Below are positions 1 through 7,198 of a stretch of DNA of 64,000 bases, in pieces. A program made the position numbers and the translations under genes. A model generated the notes under the pieces. That model was not told the DNA's origin. It ran no database searches and saw only the letters and a list, made by a program, of their open reading frames with translations. Location: the NCBI RefSeq assembly GCF_014269225.2, contig NZ_CP077097.1, positions 5,329,637 to 5,393,636 of the forward strand, written 5' to 3'. How positions within the stretch are numbered: the first letter of the stretch is position 1; every line of letters starts with the position of its first letter. This stretch comes from Pseudomonas anuradhapurensis (GTDB lineage Bacteria; Pseudomonadota; Gammaproteobacteria; Pseudomonadales; Pseudomonadaceae).

Positions 1-1313
1 AACTTGCGGCCAATGTCCGGGAACATGGCGAAGGTCAGCACATCTTCTTCACAACGCGCCAAGGCACCGATGTCGGCACGCAGCTTGGCCATTTCCGGCT
101 TCAGCAGGTCGGCCGGGCGTACGTCGATCACTTCTTCGCTGCCGATCGCCTGGCGACGCAGCTGCTCGTTGACTACACCCGGGGCCTTGCCGTAGCCGCC
201 TTGCAGGTACAGCTTCACCTCGTTGGTGATGGTCTTGTAACGTTCGCCAGCCAGCACGTTGAAGAACGCCTGGGTACCGACGATCTGCGAGGTCGGGGTC
301 ACCAGCGGCGGGAAACCGAGGTCTTCACGCACACGCGGGATCTCTGCCAGCACTTCGTTCATGCGGTTGAGCGCGCCCTGCTCCTTGAGCTGGTTGGCCA
401 GGTTGGAAATCATGCCGCCCGGCACCTGGTTGACCTGCACGCGGGTGTCCACGGCGGTGAACTCGCTCTCGAACTGGTGGTACTTCTTGCGCACGGCATA
501 GAAGTACAGGCCGATTTCCTGCAGCAGTTCCAGGTCCAGGCCAGTGTCGAACTCGCTGCCCTTGAGCGCGGCAACCATCGACTCGGTGCCGGGGTGGCTG
601 GTGCCCCAGGCGAAGCTGGAAATGGCGGTGTCGATGTGGTCGGCACCGTTCTCCACGGCCTTCAGCTGGCACATCGCGGCCAGGCCGGCAGTGTCGTGGG
701 AGTGGATGAACACCGGCAGCGACTGCTCGGCCTTCAGCGCCTTGACCAGTTCGCCGGTGGCGTAAGGGGTCAGCAGGCCGGCCATGTCCTTGATCGCCAC
801 CGAGTCGCAACCCATGGCTTCCATCTGCTTGGCCTGGTTGACGAAGGCTTCGATGGTATGCACCGGGCTGGTGGTATAGGCGATGGTGCCCTGGGCGTGT
901 TTGCCGGCAGCCTTGACCGCCTCGATGGCCACGCGCAGGTTACGCACGTCGTTCATGGCGTCGAAAATGCGGAACACGTCGATGCCGTTGACGGCGGCCT
1001 TGGCGACGAAGGCCTTGACCACGTCGTCGCTGTAGTGGCGGTAGCCCAGCAGGTTCTGGCCACGCAGCAGCATTTGCAGGCGGGTGTTGGGCAACGCTGC
1101 GCGCAGCTTGCGCAGGCGCTCCCACGGGTCTTCTTTCAGGAAGCGCACGCAGGCGTCGAAGGTGGCGCCGCCCCAGACTTCCAGCGACCAGTAGCCGACC
1201 TTGTCGAGCTTGTCGCAGATCGGCAGCATGTCTTCGGTACGCATGCGGGTGGCCAGCAGGGACTGGTGGGCGTCGCGCAGGATCGTGTCGGTTACGTGAA
1301 TTTTCTTGGACAT
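1..1313 (-). CDS. oadA: Pyruvate carboxylase subunit B / oxaloacetate decarboxylase alpha (3' end missing)
   Basis: This is the carboxyltransferase subunit of a two-subunit pyruvate carboxylase, which moves CO2 from biotin to pyruvate to make oxaloacetate. About 437 codons are present. The start is the ATG at 1313, and the frame is open to the left edge, so the C-terminal biotinyl domain lies outside. Visible family signatures are DTILRDAHQSLLATRMR near the N terminus, the metal-binding HSHDTAG motif and the SVAIKDMAGLL segment containing the catalytic lysine. The gene follows pycA by 11 bp on the same strand, so the two form an operon. Naming varies between oadA and pycB. No sodium-pump beta or gamma subunits are visible nearby, which favours the anaplerotic carboxylase reading. 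Confidence 0.93.
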   Translation of the reverse strand, partial: MSKKIHVTDTILRDAHQSLLATRMRTEDMLPICDKLDKVGYWSLEVWGGATFDACVRFLKEDPWERLRKLRAALPNTRLQMLLRGQNLLGYRHYSDDVVKAFVAKAAVNGIDVFRIFDAMNDVRNLRVAIEAVKAAGKHAQGTIAYTTSPVHTIEAFVNQAKQMEAMGCDSVAIKDMAGLLTPYATGELVKALKAEQSLPVFIHSHDTAGLAAMCQLKAVENGADHIDTAISSFAWGTSHPGTESMVAALKGSEFDTGLDLELLQEIGLYFYAVRKKYHQFESEFTAVDTRVQVNQVPGGMISNLANQLKEQGALNRMNEVLAEIPRVREDLGFPPLVTPTSQIVGTQAFFNVLAGERYKTITNEVKLYLQGGYGKAPGVVNEQLRRQAIGSEEVIDVRPADLLKPEMAKLRADIGALARCEEDVLTFAMFPDIGRK

Positions 1314-1324
1314 TATGGGATTCC

Positions 1325-2740
1325 TCACAGGCCTGCGTGGGCGGCGATGGCGGCGGCGATGGCCAGGGCCAGCTCTTCGGGTTTGCGCTTGATCGAGTAG
1401 TTGGTCAGTTCGGGGTGGCTTTCGACGAAGCTGGTATTGAACTGGCCGCTACGGAATTCGGGATTGCGCAGGATTTCCTGATAGTACGCGGCAGTGGTCT
1501 TCACCCCTTGCACGCGCATGTCGTCCAGGGCCCGCAGGCCGCGGTCCATGGCTTCTTCCCAGGTCAACGCCCAGACCACCAGCTTCAGGCACATGGAGTC
1601 ATAGAACGGTGGAATGGTGTAGCCGGTATAGATCGCCGTATCGGTACGCACGCCCGGGCCGCCGGGGGCGTAGTAGCGGGTGATCTTGCCGAAGCTGGGC
1701 AGGAAGTTGTTCTTCGGGTCTTCGGCGTTGATCCGGAACTGCAGCGCGTAGCCGCGGTGCTGGATGTCTTCCTGCTTCACCGACAGTGGCAGGCCCGAGG
1801 CAATGCGGATCTGCTCACGGACAATATCGATACCGGTGATTTCCTCGGTGATGGTGTGCTCCACCTGCACCCGGGTGTTCATTTCCATGAAGTACACCTC
1901 GCCATCGGCGAGCAGGAACTCCACGGTACCGGCGTTCTCGTAGTTCACCGCCTTGGCGGCACGTACCGCGAGGTCACCGATGTAGGCACGCTGCTCGGGG
2001 GTGAGCTGCGGGCTTGGGGCGATCTCGATGAGCTTCTGGTTACGCCGCTGGATCGAGCAGTCGCGCTCGAACAGGTGCACCACGTTGCCGAAGCTGTCAC
2101 CGAGGATCTGCGCCTCGATATGCTTGGGGTTGACGATGCACTTTTCCAGGAACACCTCGGCCGAACCGAAGGCCTTGGTGGCTTCGGAGATGACCCGTGG
2201 GAAGTTCTGTTCCAGTTCTTCGCGGCTGTTGCAACGGCGAATACCCCGACCGCCGCCACCAGAGGTGGCCTTGAGCATGACCGGGTAACCGATGCGGTCA
2301 CCTTCCCTCAGGGCTTCGTGGATATCGGCAACGTTACCCTCGGTGCCGGGGGTCACCGGCACGCCGGCAGCGATCATGGTACGGCGTGCTTCGGTCTTGT
2401 CGCCCATGCGGCGAATGACATCGGCGGCCGGGCCGATGAACTTGATCCCGCGTTCGGCGCAGATCTCCGCCAGCTCGGCGTTTTCCGAGAGGAAACCGTA
2501 GCCCGGGTGCAAGGCATCACAGCCGGTTTCCACAGCCAGGTTGACCAACTTGCGCGGGTTCAGGTAACCGGCCAGCGGCTCGGCACCGATGCTGTGGGCT
2601 TCGTCGGCGCGCTTGACGTGCAGCGCATGCCGGTCGGCATCGGAATAGATCGCTACCGAGCGAATGCCCATCTCGGCGCAGGCACGCACGATGCGCACTG
2701 CGATTTCACCTCGGTTGGCGATCAGGATTTTTTTTATCAC
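1325..2740 (-). CDS. pycA: Pyruvate carboxylase subunit A (biotin carboxylase)
   Basis: This 471-residue protein is the ATP-grasp biotin carboxylase half of the pyruvate carboxylase, charging biotin with bicarbonate at the cost of ATP. The N-terminal KKILIANRGEIAVRIVRA segment is the family signature. The glycine-rich ATP loop SGGGGRGIR lies near residue 160, and EMNTRVQVEHTITEEITGID contains the catalytic residues. It is slightly longer than a typical AccC. It is the first gene of the pycA-oadA operon and is transcribed divergently from a LysR regulator across a 189-bp gap. An accC paralogue call is possible from sequence alone, but the adjacent carboxyltransferase gene settles it. Confidence 0.93.
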   Translation of the reverse strand: MIKKILIANRGEIAVRIVRACAEMGIRSVAIYSDADRHALHVKRADEAHSIGAEPLAGYLNPRKLVNLAVETGCDALHPGYGFLSENAELAEICAERGIKFIGPAADVIRRMGDKTEARRTMIAAGVPVTPGTEGNVADIHEALREGDRIGYPVMLKATSGGGGRGIRRCNSREELEQNFPRVISEATKAFGSAEVFLEKCIVNPKHIEAQILGDSFGNVVHLFERDCSIQRRNQKLIEIAPSPQLTPEQRAYIGDLAVRAAKAVNYENAGTVEFLLADGEVYFMEMNTRVQVEHTITEEITGIDIVREQIRIASGLPLSVKQEDIQHRGYALQFRINAEDPKNNFLPSFGKITRYYAPGGPGVRTDTAIYTGYTIPPFYDSMCLKLVVWALTWEEAMDRGLRALDDMRVQGVKTTAAYYQEILRNPEFRSGQFNTSFVESHPELTNYSIKRKPEELALAIAAAIAAHAGL

Positions 2741-2848
2741 TGGAGTCTTCCCAAAGCCGTAGGAACAGTCGAGCCGGTTCTACCGGTCGGCGCGTGACCA
2801 GGCGTCGCTGGCCAGTCGCACATTCACCCTAGCGCTGTGGGTCGATAA

Positions 2849-2866
2849 ACAAAAATCAATATTTGT
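2849..2866. promoter_or_regulatory. Candidate LysR-type operator between pycA and its divergent regulator
   Basis: ACAAAAATCAATATTTGT is an imperfect palindrome in which 7 of 9 base pairs match. It lies in the AT-rich part of the divergent gap. Dyads of this kind with T-N11-A spacing are typical LysR operators. The assignment to this LysR protein is inference from position. Confidence 0.35.
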
Positions 2867-2929
2867 TAGACGCTGTATTAGTAAAAGCTTATGGTGCGGT
2901 AACAAGGTATTGCCGAAGGGCGGGCTAAA

Positions 2930-3892
2930 ATGCGTAAGTCATTGATGCGTATGACATTGCGTCAACTACAGATCTTCAACGAGGTGTGCGATTTGCGCTC
3001 GTACAGCCGCGCTGCGGAAGAGATGGCGCTGACACAACCCGCCGTTAGTCTACAGATCCGTCAACTCGAAGAGCTGATCGGCCAGCCGCTGTTCGAGTAC
3101 GTAGGCAAGAAGCTCTACCTGACCGAAGCGGCCGAAGCCCTGCAACGTGCCAGCCGCGACATATTCGGCCGCCTGGAGAGCCTGGACATGCAGCTGTCGG
3201 ATATGCAGGGCTCACTCCAGGGGCAACTGAAACTGGCGATCGAGTCCAGCGCCAAATACTTCGTGCCACACCTGTTCGCCGCCTTCAAGCAGCGTCACCC
3301 GGAGGTCAACCTGACCCTGACCGTGGTCAACCGTGCCCAGGCCATCCGCCGCCTTTCGGACAACCGCGACGACCTGATCATCATGTCCATGGTGCCGCAG
3401 GACATGGGCCTGGAGTTTCTGCCGTTCCTCAACAACCCGATCGTCGCGGTGGCGCCACCCGAGCATCCGCTGTGCAAACTGGAACGACTGCGCCTGCAGG
3501 ATCTGGAACCTCATACGCTGCTGGTCCGCGAACAAGGTTCAGGTACGCGCAAGGCCTGCGAGGAGTACTTCAAGGACAAGCGTGTGCACTTCACCCAGAC
3601 CCTGGAAGTGGCCTCGGCCGACGCCCAGCGTGAATGCGTGATCGCCGGCCTGGGTATTGCCCTGCTCACCCGCCATGCAGTCAACCTCGAGCTGGCCACC
3701 GGTGTGCTGAAGGAGCTGCCGGTAGAGGAGCTACCGCTGTACCGCAGCTGGTGCGTGGTGCAGTCCAAGGCCAAACGGCAGTCGCCGGTTGCCTTGGCCT
3801 TCCTGGCGTTCATCCGCAGCGAACGTGCGCTGATCAGCGGCCTGGTTGAGCGTTTTTCGGGGAAATTGCCGTCGACGCCTGCCAAACCGTGA
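2930..3892 (+). CDS. LysR-family transcriptional regulator
   Basis: This 320-residue regulator has an N-terminal winged helix-turn-helix of about residues 8-67, with the LysR pattern SYSRAAEEMALTQPAVSLQIRQLEELIG. A periplasmic-binding-protein-like effector domain follows. It is divergent from pycA-oadA and probably controls that operon, as is common for LysR genes, but the effector cannot be read from sequence. Two further in-frame ATGs lie at 2945 and 2951, and the annotated start is the longest sensible one. Its 3' end overlaps the convergent small gene below by 59 bp. Confidence 0.9.
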   Translation: MRKSLMRMTLRQLQIFNEVCDLRSYSRAAEEMALTQPAVSLQIRQLEELIGQPLFEYVGKKLYLTEAAEALQRASRDIFGRLESLDMQLSDMQGSLQGQLKLAIESSAKYFVPHLFAAFKQRHPEVNLTLTVVNRAQAIRRLSDNRDDLIIMSMVPQDMGLEFLPFLNNPIVAVAPPEHPLCKLERLRLQDLEPHTLLVREQGSGTRKACEEYFKDKRVHFTQTLEVASADAQRECVIAGLGIALLTRHAVNLELATGVLKELPVEELPLYRSWCVVQSKAKRQSPVALAFLAFIRSERALISGLVERFSGKLPSTPAKP

Positions 3893-4052
3893 GGTCTTGC
3901 AACTCGGGGTAGTCCACCAGGTCGCGCAGTAGTTGACGTTGGTCGCAGTAGCTTTCGATCGCGCGGCGGTATTCCATGCGGCGCTGATCCTTTTCCTGCT
4001 GCTTGCGAGCCTTGGCGCTGGGTTGGTAAGTACCGTCGTAATCACGAGCCAT
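3834..4052 (-). CDS. Small basic/charged protein, possibly PA3496-family
   Basis: This 72-residue protein begins MARDYDGTYQPSAKARKQQ and is rich in charged residues, with the segment DQRRMEYRRAIESYCDQRQL in the middle. It has no signal peptide or membrane span. It resembles the small Pseudomonas proteins labelled PA3496-family putative envelope integrity proteins, but that is from memory. The gene converges on the LysR gene with a 59-bp tail overlap, which is unusual for two real genes. The composition and the family resemblance still favour a real gene. No function is known to me. Confidence 0.65.
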   Translation of the reverse strand: MARDYDGTYQPSAKARKQQEKDQRRMEYRRAIESYCDQRQLLRDLVDYPELQDLTVWQASTAISPKNAQPGR

Positions 4053-4152
4053 TGCCTGTCTCCCAGATAGGATGCGGGAGTTTCAGACTGGCCTTGGTGG
4101 TTTACGGTTTGACTGTGGAATGGTGACAAAACAGTGAAATTTCACTGTCTGT

Positions 4153-4252
4153 ACCGGCCCATTCGCGGGCTTGCCCGCTCCCACAGGTACTGCGCACTTT
4201 TTGAAATCGGCGCAATCCCAGTGGGAGCGGGCAAGCCCGCGAAGAGGCCGGT
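4153..4252. repeat. Inverted pair of REP-type elements
   Basis: Two copies of the Pseudomonas REP core face each other: ATTCGCGGGCTTGCCCGCTC from 4161 and GAGCGGGCAAGCCCGCGAA ending at 4242. Short flanking arms ACCGGCC and GGCCGGT extend the palindrome. The element sits just downstream of the RpiR gene and could act as its terminator or stabilise its transcript. Confidence 0.9.
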
Positions 4253-4260
4253 GCAGGCGT

Positions 4261-5127
4261 TCAGTCGTCGGTAGCCTTGATCGACTTGGGCGACAGACGC
4301 AGGCTGCGCAAGCTGCGCTTCACGCTCTTGAGGTGATTGACCAGGCTCGGCCCACGCGCCATGGCCACGCCCATGGCCAACACGTCGATCACCACAAGGT
4401 GGGCGATACGCGAGGTCAGCGGGGTGTAGATCTCGGTGTCTTCATGCACGTCGATTGCCAGGTTGACCGTCGACAGTTCGGCCAGCGGCGTCTGGCTGGG
4501 GCACAGGGTGATCAGGTTGGCGCCGCTCTCACGCACCAGGTTGGCGGTAATCAGCAGGTCCTTGGAGCGGCCCGACTGGGAAATGCACACCGCCACATCA
4601 CCCGGCTTGAGGGTCACCGCCGACATCGCCTGCATGTGCGGGTCGGAGTAGGCAGCCGCGCTGAGCAGCAGGCGGAAGAACTTGTGCTGGGCATCGGCCG
4701 CCACCGCACCGGAGGCGCCAAAGCCGTAGAACTCCACACGTTGCGCCTGGGCCATGGCGGTTACCGCCTGCTGCAGTGCCTGAGGGTCGAGATGCTCACG
4801 CACTTCCATCAGGGTGTGCAGGGTGGTGTCGAAGATCTTCAGGCTGTAGTCGGCAACCGAGTCGTCTTCATGGATGGCGAACTGACCGAAACTGGCCCCG
4901 GCGGCCAGGCTCTGTGCCAGTTTCAACTTCAGGTCCTGGAAGCCCGAGCAACCGATGGCACGGCAGAACCGCACGATGGTCGGTTCACTGATACCTACGC
5001 TGTGCGCCAAGTCGGCCATGGAGCTGTGCATGACGGCAGCCGGGTCGAGTAGCACGTGGTCGGCTACCTTGAGTTCCGATTTGCGCAGCAGGTGGCGCGA
5101 TTGGGCGATATGTTGCAACAGATTCAC
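4261..5127 (-). CDS. RpiR-family regulator, HexR-like
   Basis: This 288-residue protein has an N-terminal RpiR helix-turn-helix (about residues 1-77, with ISEPTIVRFCRAIGCSGFQD). A C-terminal SIS sugar-phosphate-binding domain (about residues 120-260) contains GFGASGAVAADAQHKFFR and ISQSGRSKD. HexR proteins of this family sense 2-keto-3-deoxy-6-phosphogluconate and repress zwf, edd and gap genes. It is divergent from a zwf gene and a HexR-type operator lies between them, so it probably controls that gene and itself. The start used is the GTG at 5127, and no strong ribosome-binding site precedes it. Whether it is HexR itself or a paralogue cannot be decided here. Confidence 0.88.
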   Translation of the reverse strand: MNLLQHIAQSRHLLRKSELKVADHVLLDPAAVMHSSMADLAHSVGISEPTIVRFCRAIGCSGFQDLKLKLAQSLAAGASFGQFAIHEDDSVADYSLKIFDTTLHTLMEVREHLDPQALQQAVTAMAQAQRVEFYGFGASGAVAADAQHKFFRLLLSAAAYSDPHMQAMSAVTLKPGDVAVCISQSGRSKDLLITANLVRESGANLITLCPSQTPLAELSTVNLAIDVHEDTEIYTPLTSRIAHLVVIDVLAMGVAMARGPSLVNHLKSVKRSLRSLRLSPKSIKATDD

Positions 5128-5171
5128 AGGCTGGACTCGGTTATGATCGGCTGGCCGGGTTGTAGCTTTCT

Positions 5172-5186
5172 TGTAGTTATACTACA
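5172..5186. promoter_or_regulatory. HexR-type operator
   Basis: TGTAGTTATACTACA is a perfect 6+6 palindrome with a 3-bp centre and matches the known HexR consensus of the form TGTARTWWWAYTACA. It lies 45 bp before the zwf start and 45 bp before the divergent RpiR start, an ideal place to repress both. Confidence 0.8.
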
Positions 5187-5230
5187 TGGACGCCAACCCG
5201 CCCAGTTAAACGAACGTGGAGAGTGGTGGT

Positions 5231-6673
5231 TTGACTATTCCTTGCGACATTCTGGTTTTTGGCGGCACCGGCGATCTGGCCCTGCACAAATTGCTTCCGG
5301 CGCTCTACCACCTGTTTCGCGAGGCCCGTCTGAACAATGCCGTGCGGATCATCGCGCTGGCGCGACGCAACCTGCCACGCAACGACTATCTCAAGCTCGC
5401 CGAACGCCATTGCCGAGCCCAGATCGCCCGCAACGATTTCGACGAAGATGTCTGGCGGCGGTTTTCCGCGCGGGTCGACTATTTCCCCATGGATGCTTCG
5501 CAAAGCGCCGATTTTGGCCGGCTGGCGCGCTACCTGGGCGAGCCCGGCGGCTTGACGCGCATCTTCTACCTGGCCACCGCCCCCAACCTGTTCGTGCCCA
5601 TTGCCAACCACCTGCGTAACGCTGGCCTGGCCGACGCCGAAGCGCGCATCGTGCTGGAAAAGCCGATCGGCCACTCGCTGCAATCGGCTACCGCCATCAA
5701 CGAAGCGATTGGTGCGGTGCTGGAGGAAAACCAGGTATTTCGCATCGACCACTACCTGGGCAAGGAAACCGTGCAGAACCTCATGGCCCTGCGCTTTGCC
5801 AACGCCCTGCTGGAGCCGGTATGGCGCAACAGCCAGGTCGACCATGTGCAGATCAGCGTATGCGAGACCCTGGGGGTCGAGAACCGGGGTGCTTACTACG
5901 ACCGCGCCGGGGCGATCCGCGACATGCTGCAGAACCACCTGCTGCAATTGCTGTGTCTGGTGGCCATGGAACCTCCCGCACAGTTCGAGGCCGAAGCGGT
6001 GCGTGACGAAAAGGTCAAGGTCCTTCGCGCCCTCAAGCCGATCACCGGCCAGGACGTGCAGGACAAGACCGTGCGCGGCCAGTACGGCGCCGGGCGCATC
6101 GGTGGCCAGGAAGTGCCAGCCTATTACTTCGAAAAGGACGTCGACAACGATAGCGACACCGAAACCTTCGTCGCCATCGAGGCGCACATCGACAACTGGC
6201 GCTGGGCGGGCGTGCCCTTCTACCTGCGCACCGGCAAACGCATGGCACGGCGCTCGTCGCAGATCGTCATCCAGTTCAAGCCAGTGCCCCATGAGCTGTT
6301 CATGGGTGGCCAGGTCAACCAGTTGCTGATCCAGTTGCAACCAGACGAACGCATCAGCCTGCGCATGATGACCAAGAGCCCGGGCAAGGGCATGCGCCTG
6401 GAGCCGGTGGACCTGGACCTGAACCTGGCCCAGGTGTTCAGCCAGACCCGCCGCTGGGAGGCCTACGAGCGCTTGCTGCTGGATGTGCTGGAGGGCGACT
6501 CGACGCTGTTCATGCGCCGCGACGAAGTGGAAGCGGCCTGGGCGTGGATCGACCCGATCATCAAGGGTTGCGAAGAACACTTCCAGGCACCACGACCGTA
6601 CCCGTCAGGCACCAATGGCCCGGAGCAAGCCATCAGCCTGCTCGCCAGACATGGCAGGCATTGGCATAGCTGA
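5231..6673 (+). CDS. zwf: Glucose-6-phosphate 1-dehydrogenase
   Basis: Zwf oxidises glucose 6-phosphate to 6-phosphogluconolactone with NAD(P), feeding the Entner-Doudoroff and pentose phosphate routes. The N-terminal GGTGDLALHKLLPALYHL is the nucleotide-binding motif, EKPIGHSLQSA and RIDHYLGKE carry the substrate-binding and catalytic residues, and the length is normal for the family. I place the start at TTG 5231 because GGAG at 5218-5221 is correctly spaced from it. A GTG at 5216 would add five residues but has no ribosome-binding site. No pgl or eda follows, so this is a second zwf locus separate from the usual hexR-zwf-pgl-eda cluster. Confidence 0.93.
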   Translation: MTIPCDILVFGGTGDLALHKLLPALYHLFREARLNNAVRIIALARRNLPRNDYLKLAERHCRAQIARNDFDEDVWRRFSARVDYFPMDASQSADFGRLARYLGEPGGLTRIFYLATAPNLFVPIANHLRNAGLADAEARIVLEKPIGHSLQSATAINEAIGAVLEENQVFRIDHYLGKETVQNLMALRFANALLEPVWRNSQVDHVQISVCETLGVENRGAYYDRAGAIRDMLQNHLLQLLCLVAMEPPAQFEAEAVRDEKVKVLRALKPITGQDVQDKTVRGQYGAGRIGGQEVPAYYFEKDVDNDSDTETFVAIEAHIDNWRWAGVPFYLRTGKRMARRSSQIVIQFKPVPHELFMGGQVNQLLIQLQPDERISLRMMTKSPGKGMRLEPVDLDLNLAQVFSQTRRWEAYERLLLDVLEGDSTLFMRRDEVEAAWAWIDPIIKGCEEHFQAPRPYPSGTNGPEQAISLLARHGRHWHS

Positions 6674-6684
6674 AGCACTGCCCT

Positions 6685-6747
6685 GCTCCTGTGATGGATG
6701 AAAGGGACGACAGTTGCGCTGTCGCTACTTTCAACCATCACAGGAGC
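6685..6747 (+). promoter_or_regulatory. Long hairpin that buries the ribosome-binding site of the next gene
   Basis: GCTCCTGTGATGG (6685-6697) pairs perfectly with CCATCACAGGAGC (6735-6747). An inner stem GAAAG/CTTTC (6700-6704 with 6728-6732) and an innermost CGACAG-TTGCG-CTGTCG (6708-6724) extend it. The AGGAG at 6742-6746 that should start translation of the gene at 6754 lies inside the 3' arm. The structure could act as translational control or as a zwf transcript end; no T-run follows it. Confidence 0.7.
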
Positions 6748-6753
6748 AAATCA

Positions 6754-7068
6754 ATGGCTACCATCGCCAATCTCGTTGCAATCAATGACATCGCCGACGG
6801 CGAACAGACCTTCAAGGTCCATTGCACCGTCACGGTCGCTTCCCCGGCTATCGAACCGGTGCTGGTCGAACCCAAGATACGCCACCGGGGAGGCTGGGAA
6901 GTGCTGGAGCTTCAGCTGCTGGACAGCGGCGAGATCGCCCCGCAAGTGCTGACGGAAAAAACCGTGACGTTTGAACGCGCGGGTGGCACCCACTGGAAAA
7001 TGCTGGAAATCACTCACGCCGGTTCGCAGCAGCGCTGCGAAATACGCACCGTAGAGATGATCGACTGA
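6754..7068 (+). CDS. Conserved small protein of unknown function
   Basis: This 104-residue soluble protein starts at ATG 6754, seven bases after AGGAG. It has no signal peptide, membrane span or recognised motif. The sequence is rich in beta-prone stretches (TFKVHCTVTVASPAIEPVLV, WEVLELQLLDSG, RCEIRTVEMI), so an all-beta fold is likely. It lies 80 bp after zwf on the same strand, and its ribosome-binding site is inside a long hairpin. I do not recognise the family. Confidence 0.75.
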   Translation: MATIANLVAINDIADGEQTFKVHCTVTVASPAIEPVLVEPKIRHRGGWEVLELQLLDSGEIAPQVLTEKTVTFERAGGTHWKMLEITHAGSQQRCEIRTVEMID

Positions 7069-7140
7069 ACCGTGGTTGACCGGGCCGCCCGAGCGGCGGC
7101 CTGGCGCCTGCCATCGGGTCGATGAACGGCCGCTGGCAAG

Positions 7141-7156
7141 GTGAATATTTATACAG
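7141..7156. promoter_or_regulatory. LexA-like SOS box upstream of uvrD
   Basis: GTGAATATTTATACAG matches the LexA pattern CTG-N10-CAG except for its first base, and the right half TATTTATACAG is ideal. It ends 42 bp before the uvrD start. SOS control of uvrD is established in E. coli; here it is inferred. Confidence 0.5.
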
Positions 7157-7198
7157 TAGAGGTTTGCCCGTTCCCCTGCCGCGCCCTAGAATGGCCCG

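Noticed and set aside
5177..6580. A long antisense frame opposite zwf
   Set aside because: It mirrors a clear Zwf gene, and the translated sequence is His/Gln/Val-rich in the way typical of antisense of high-GC genes.
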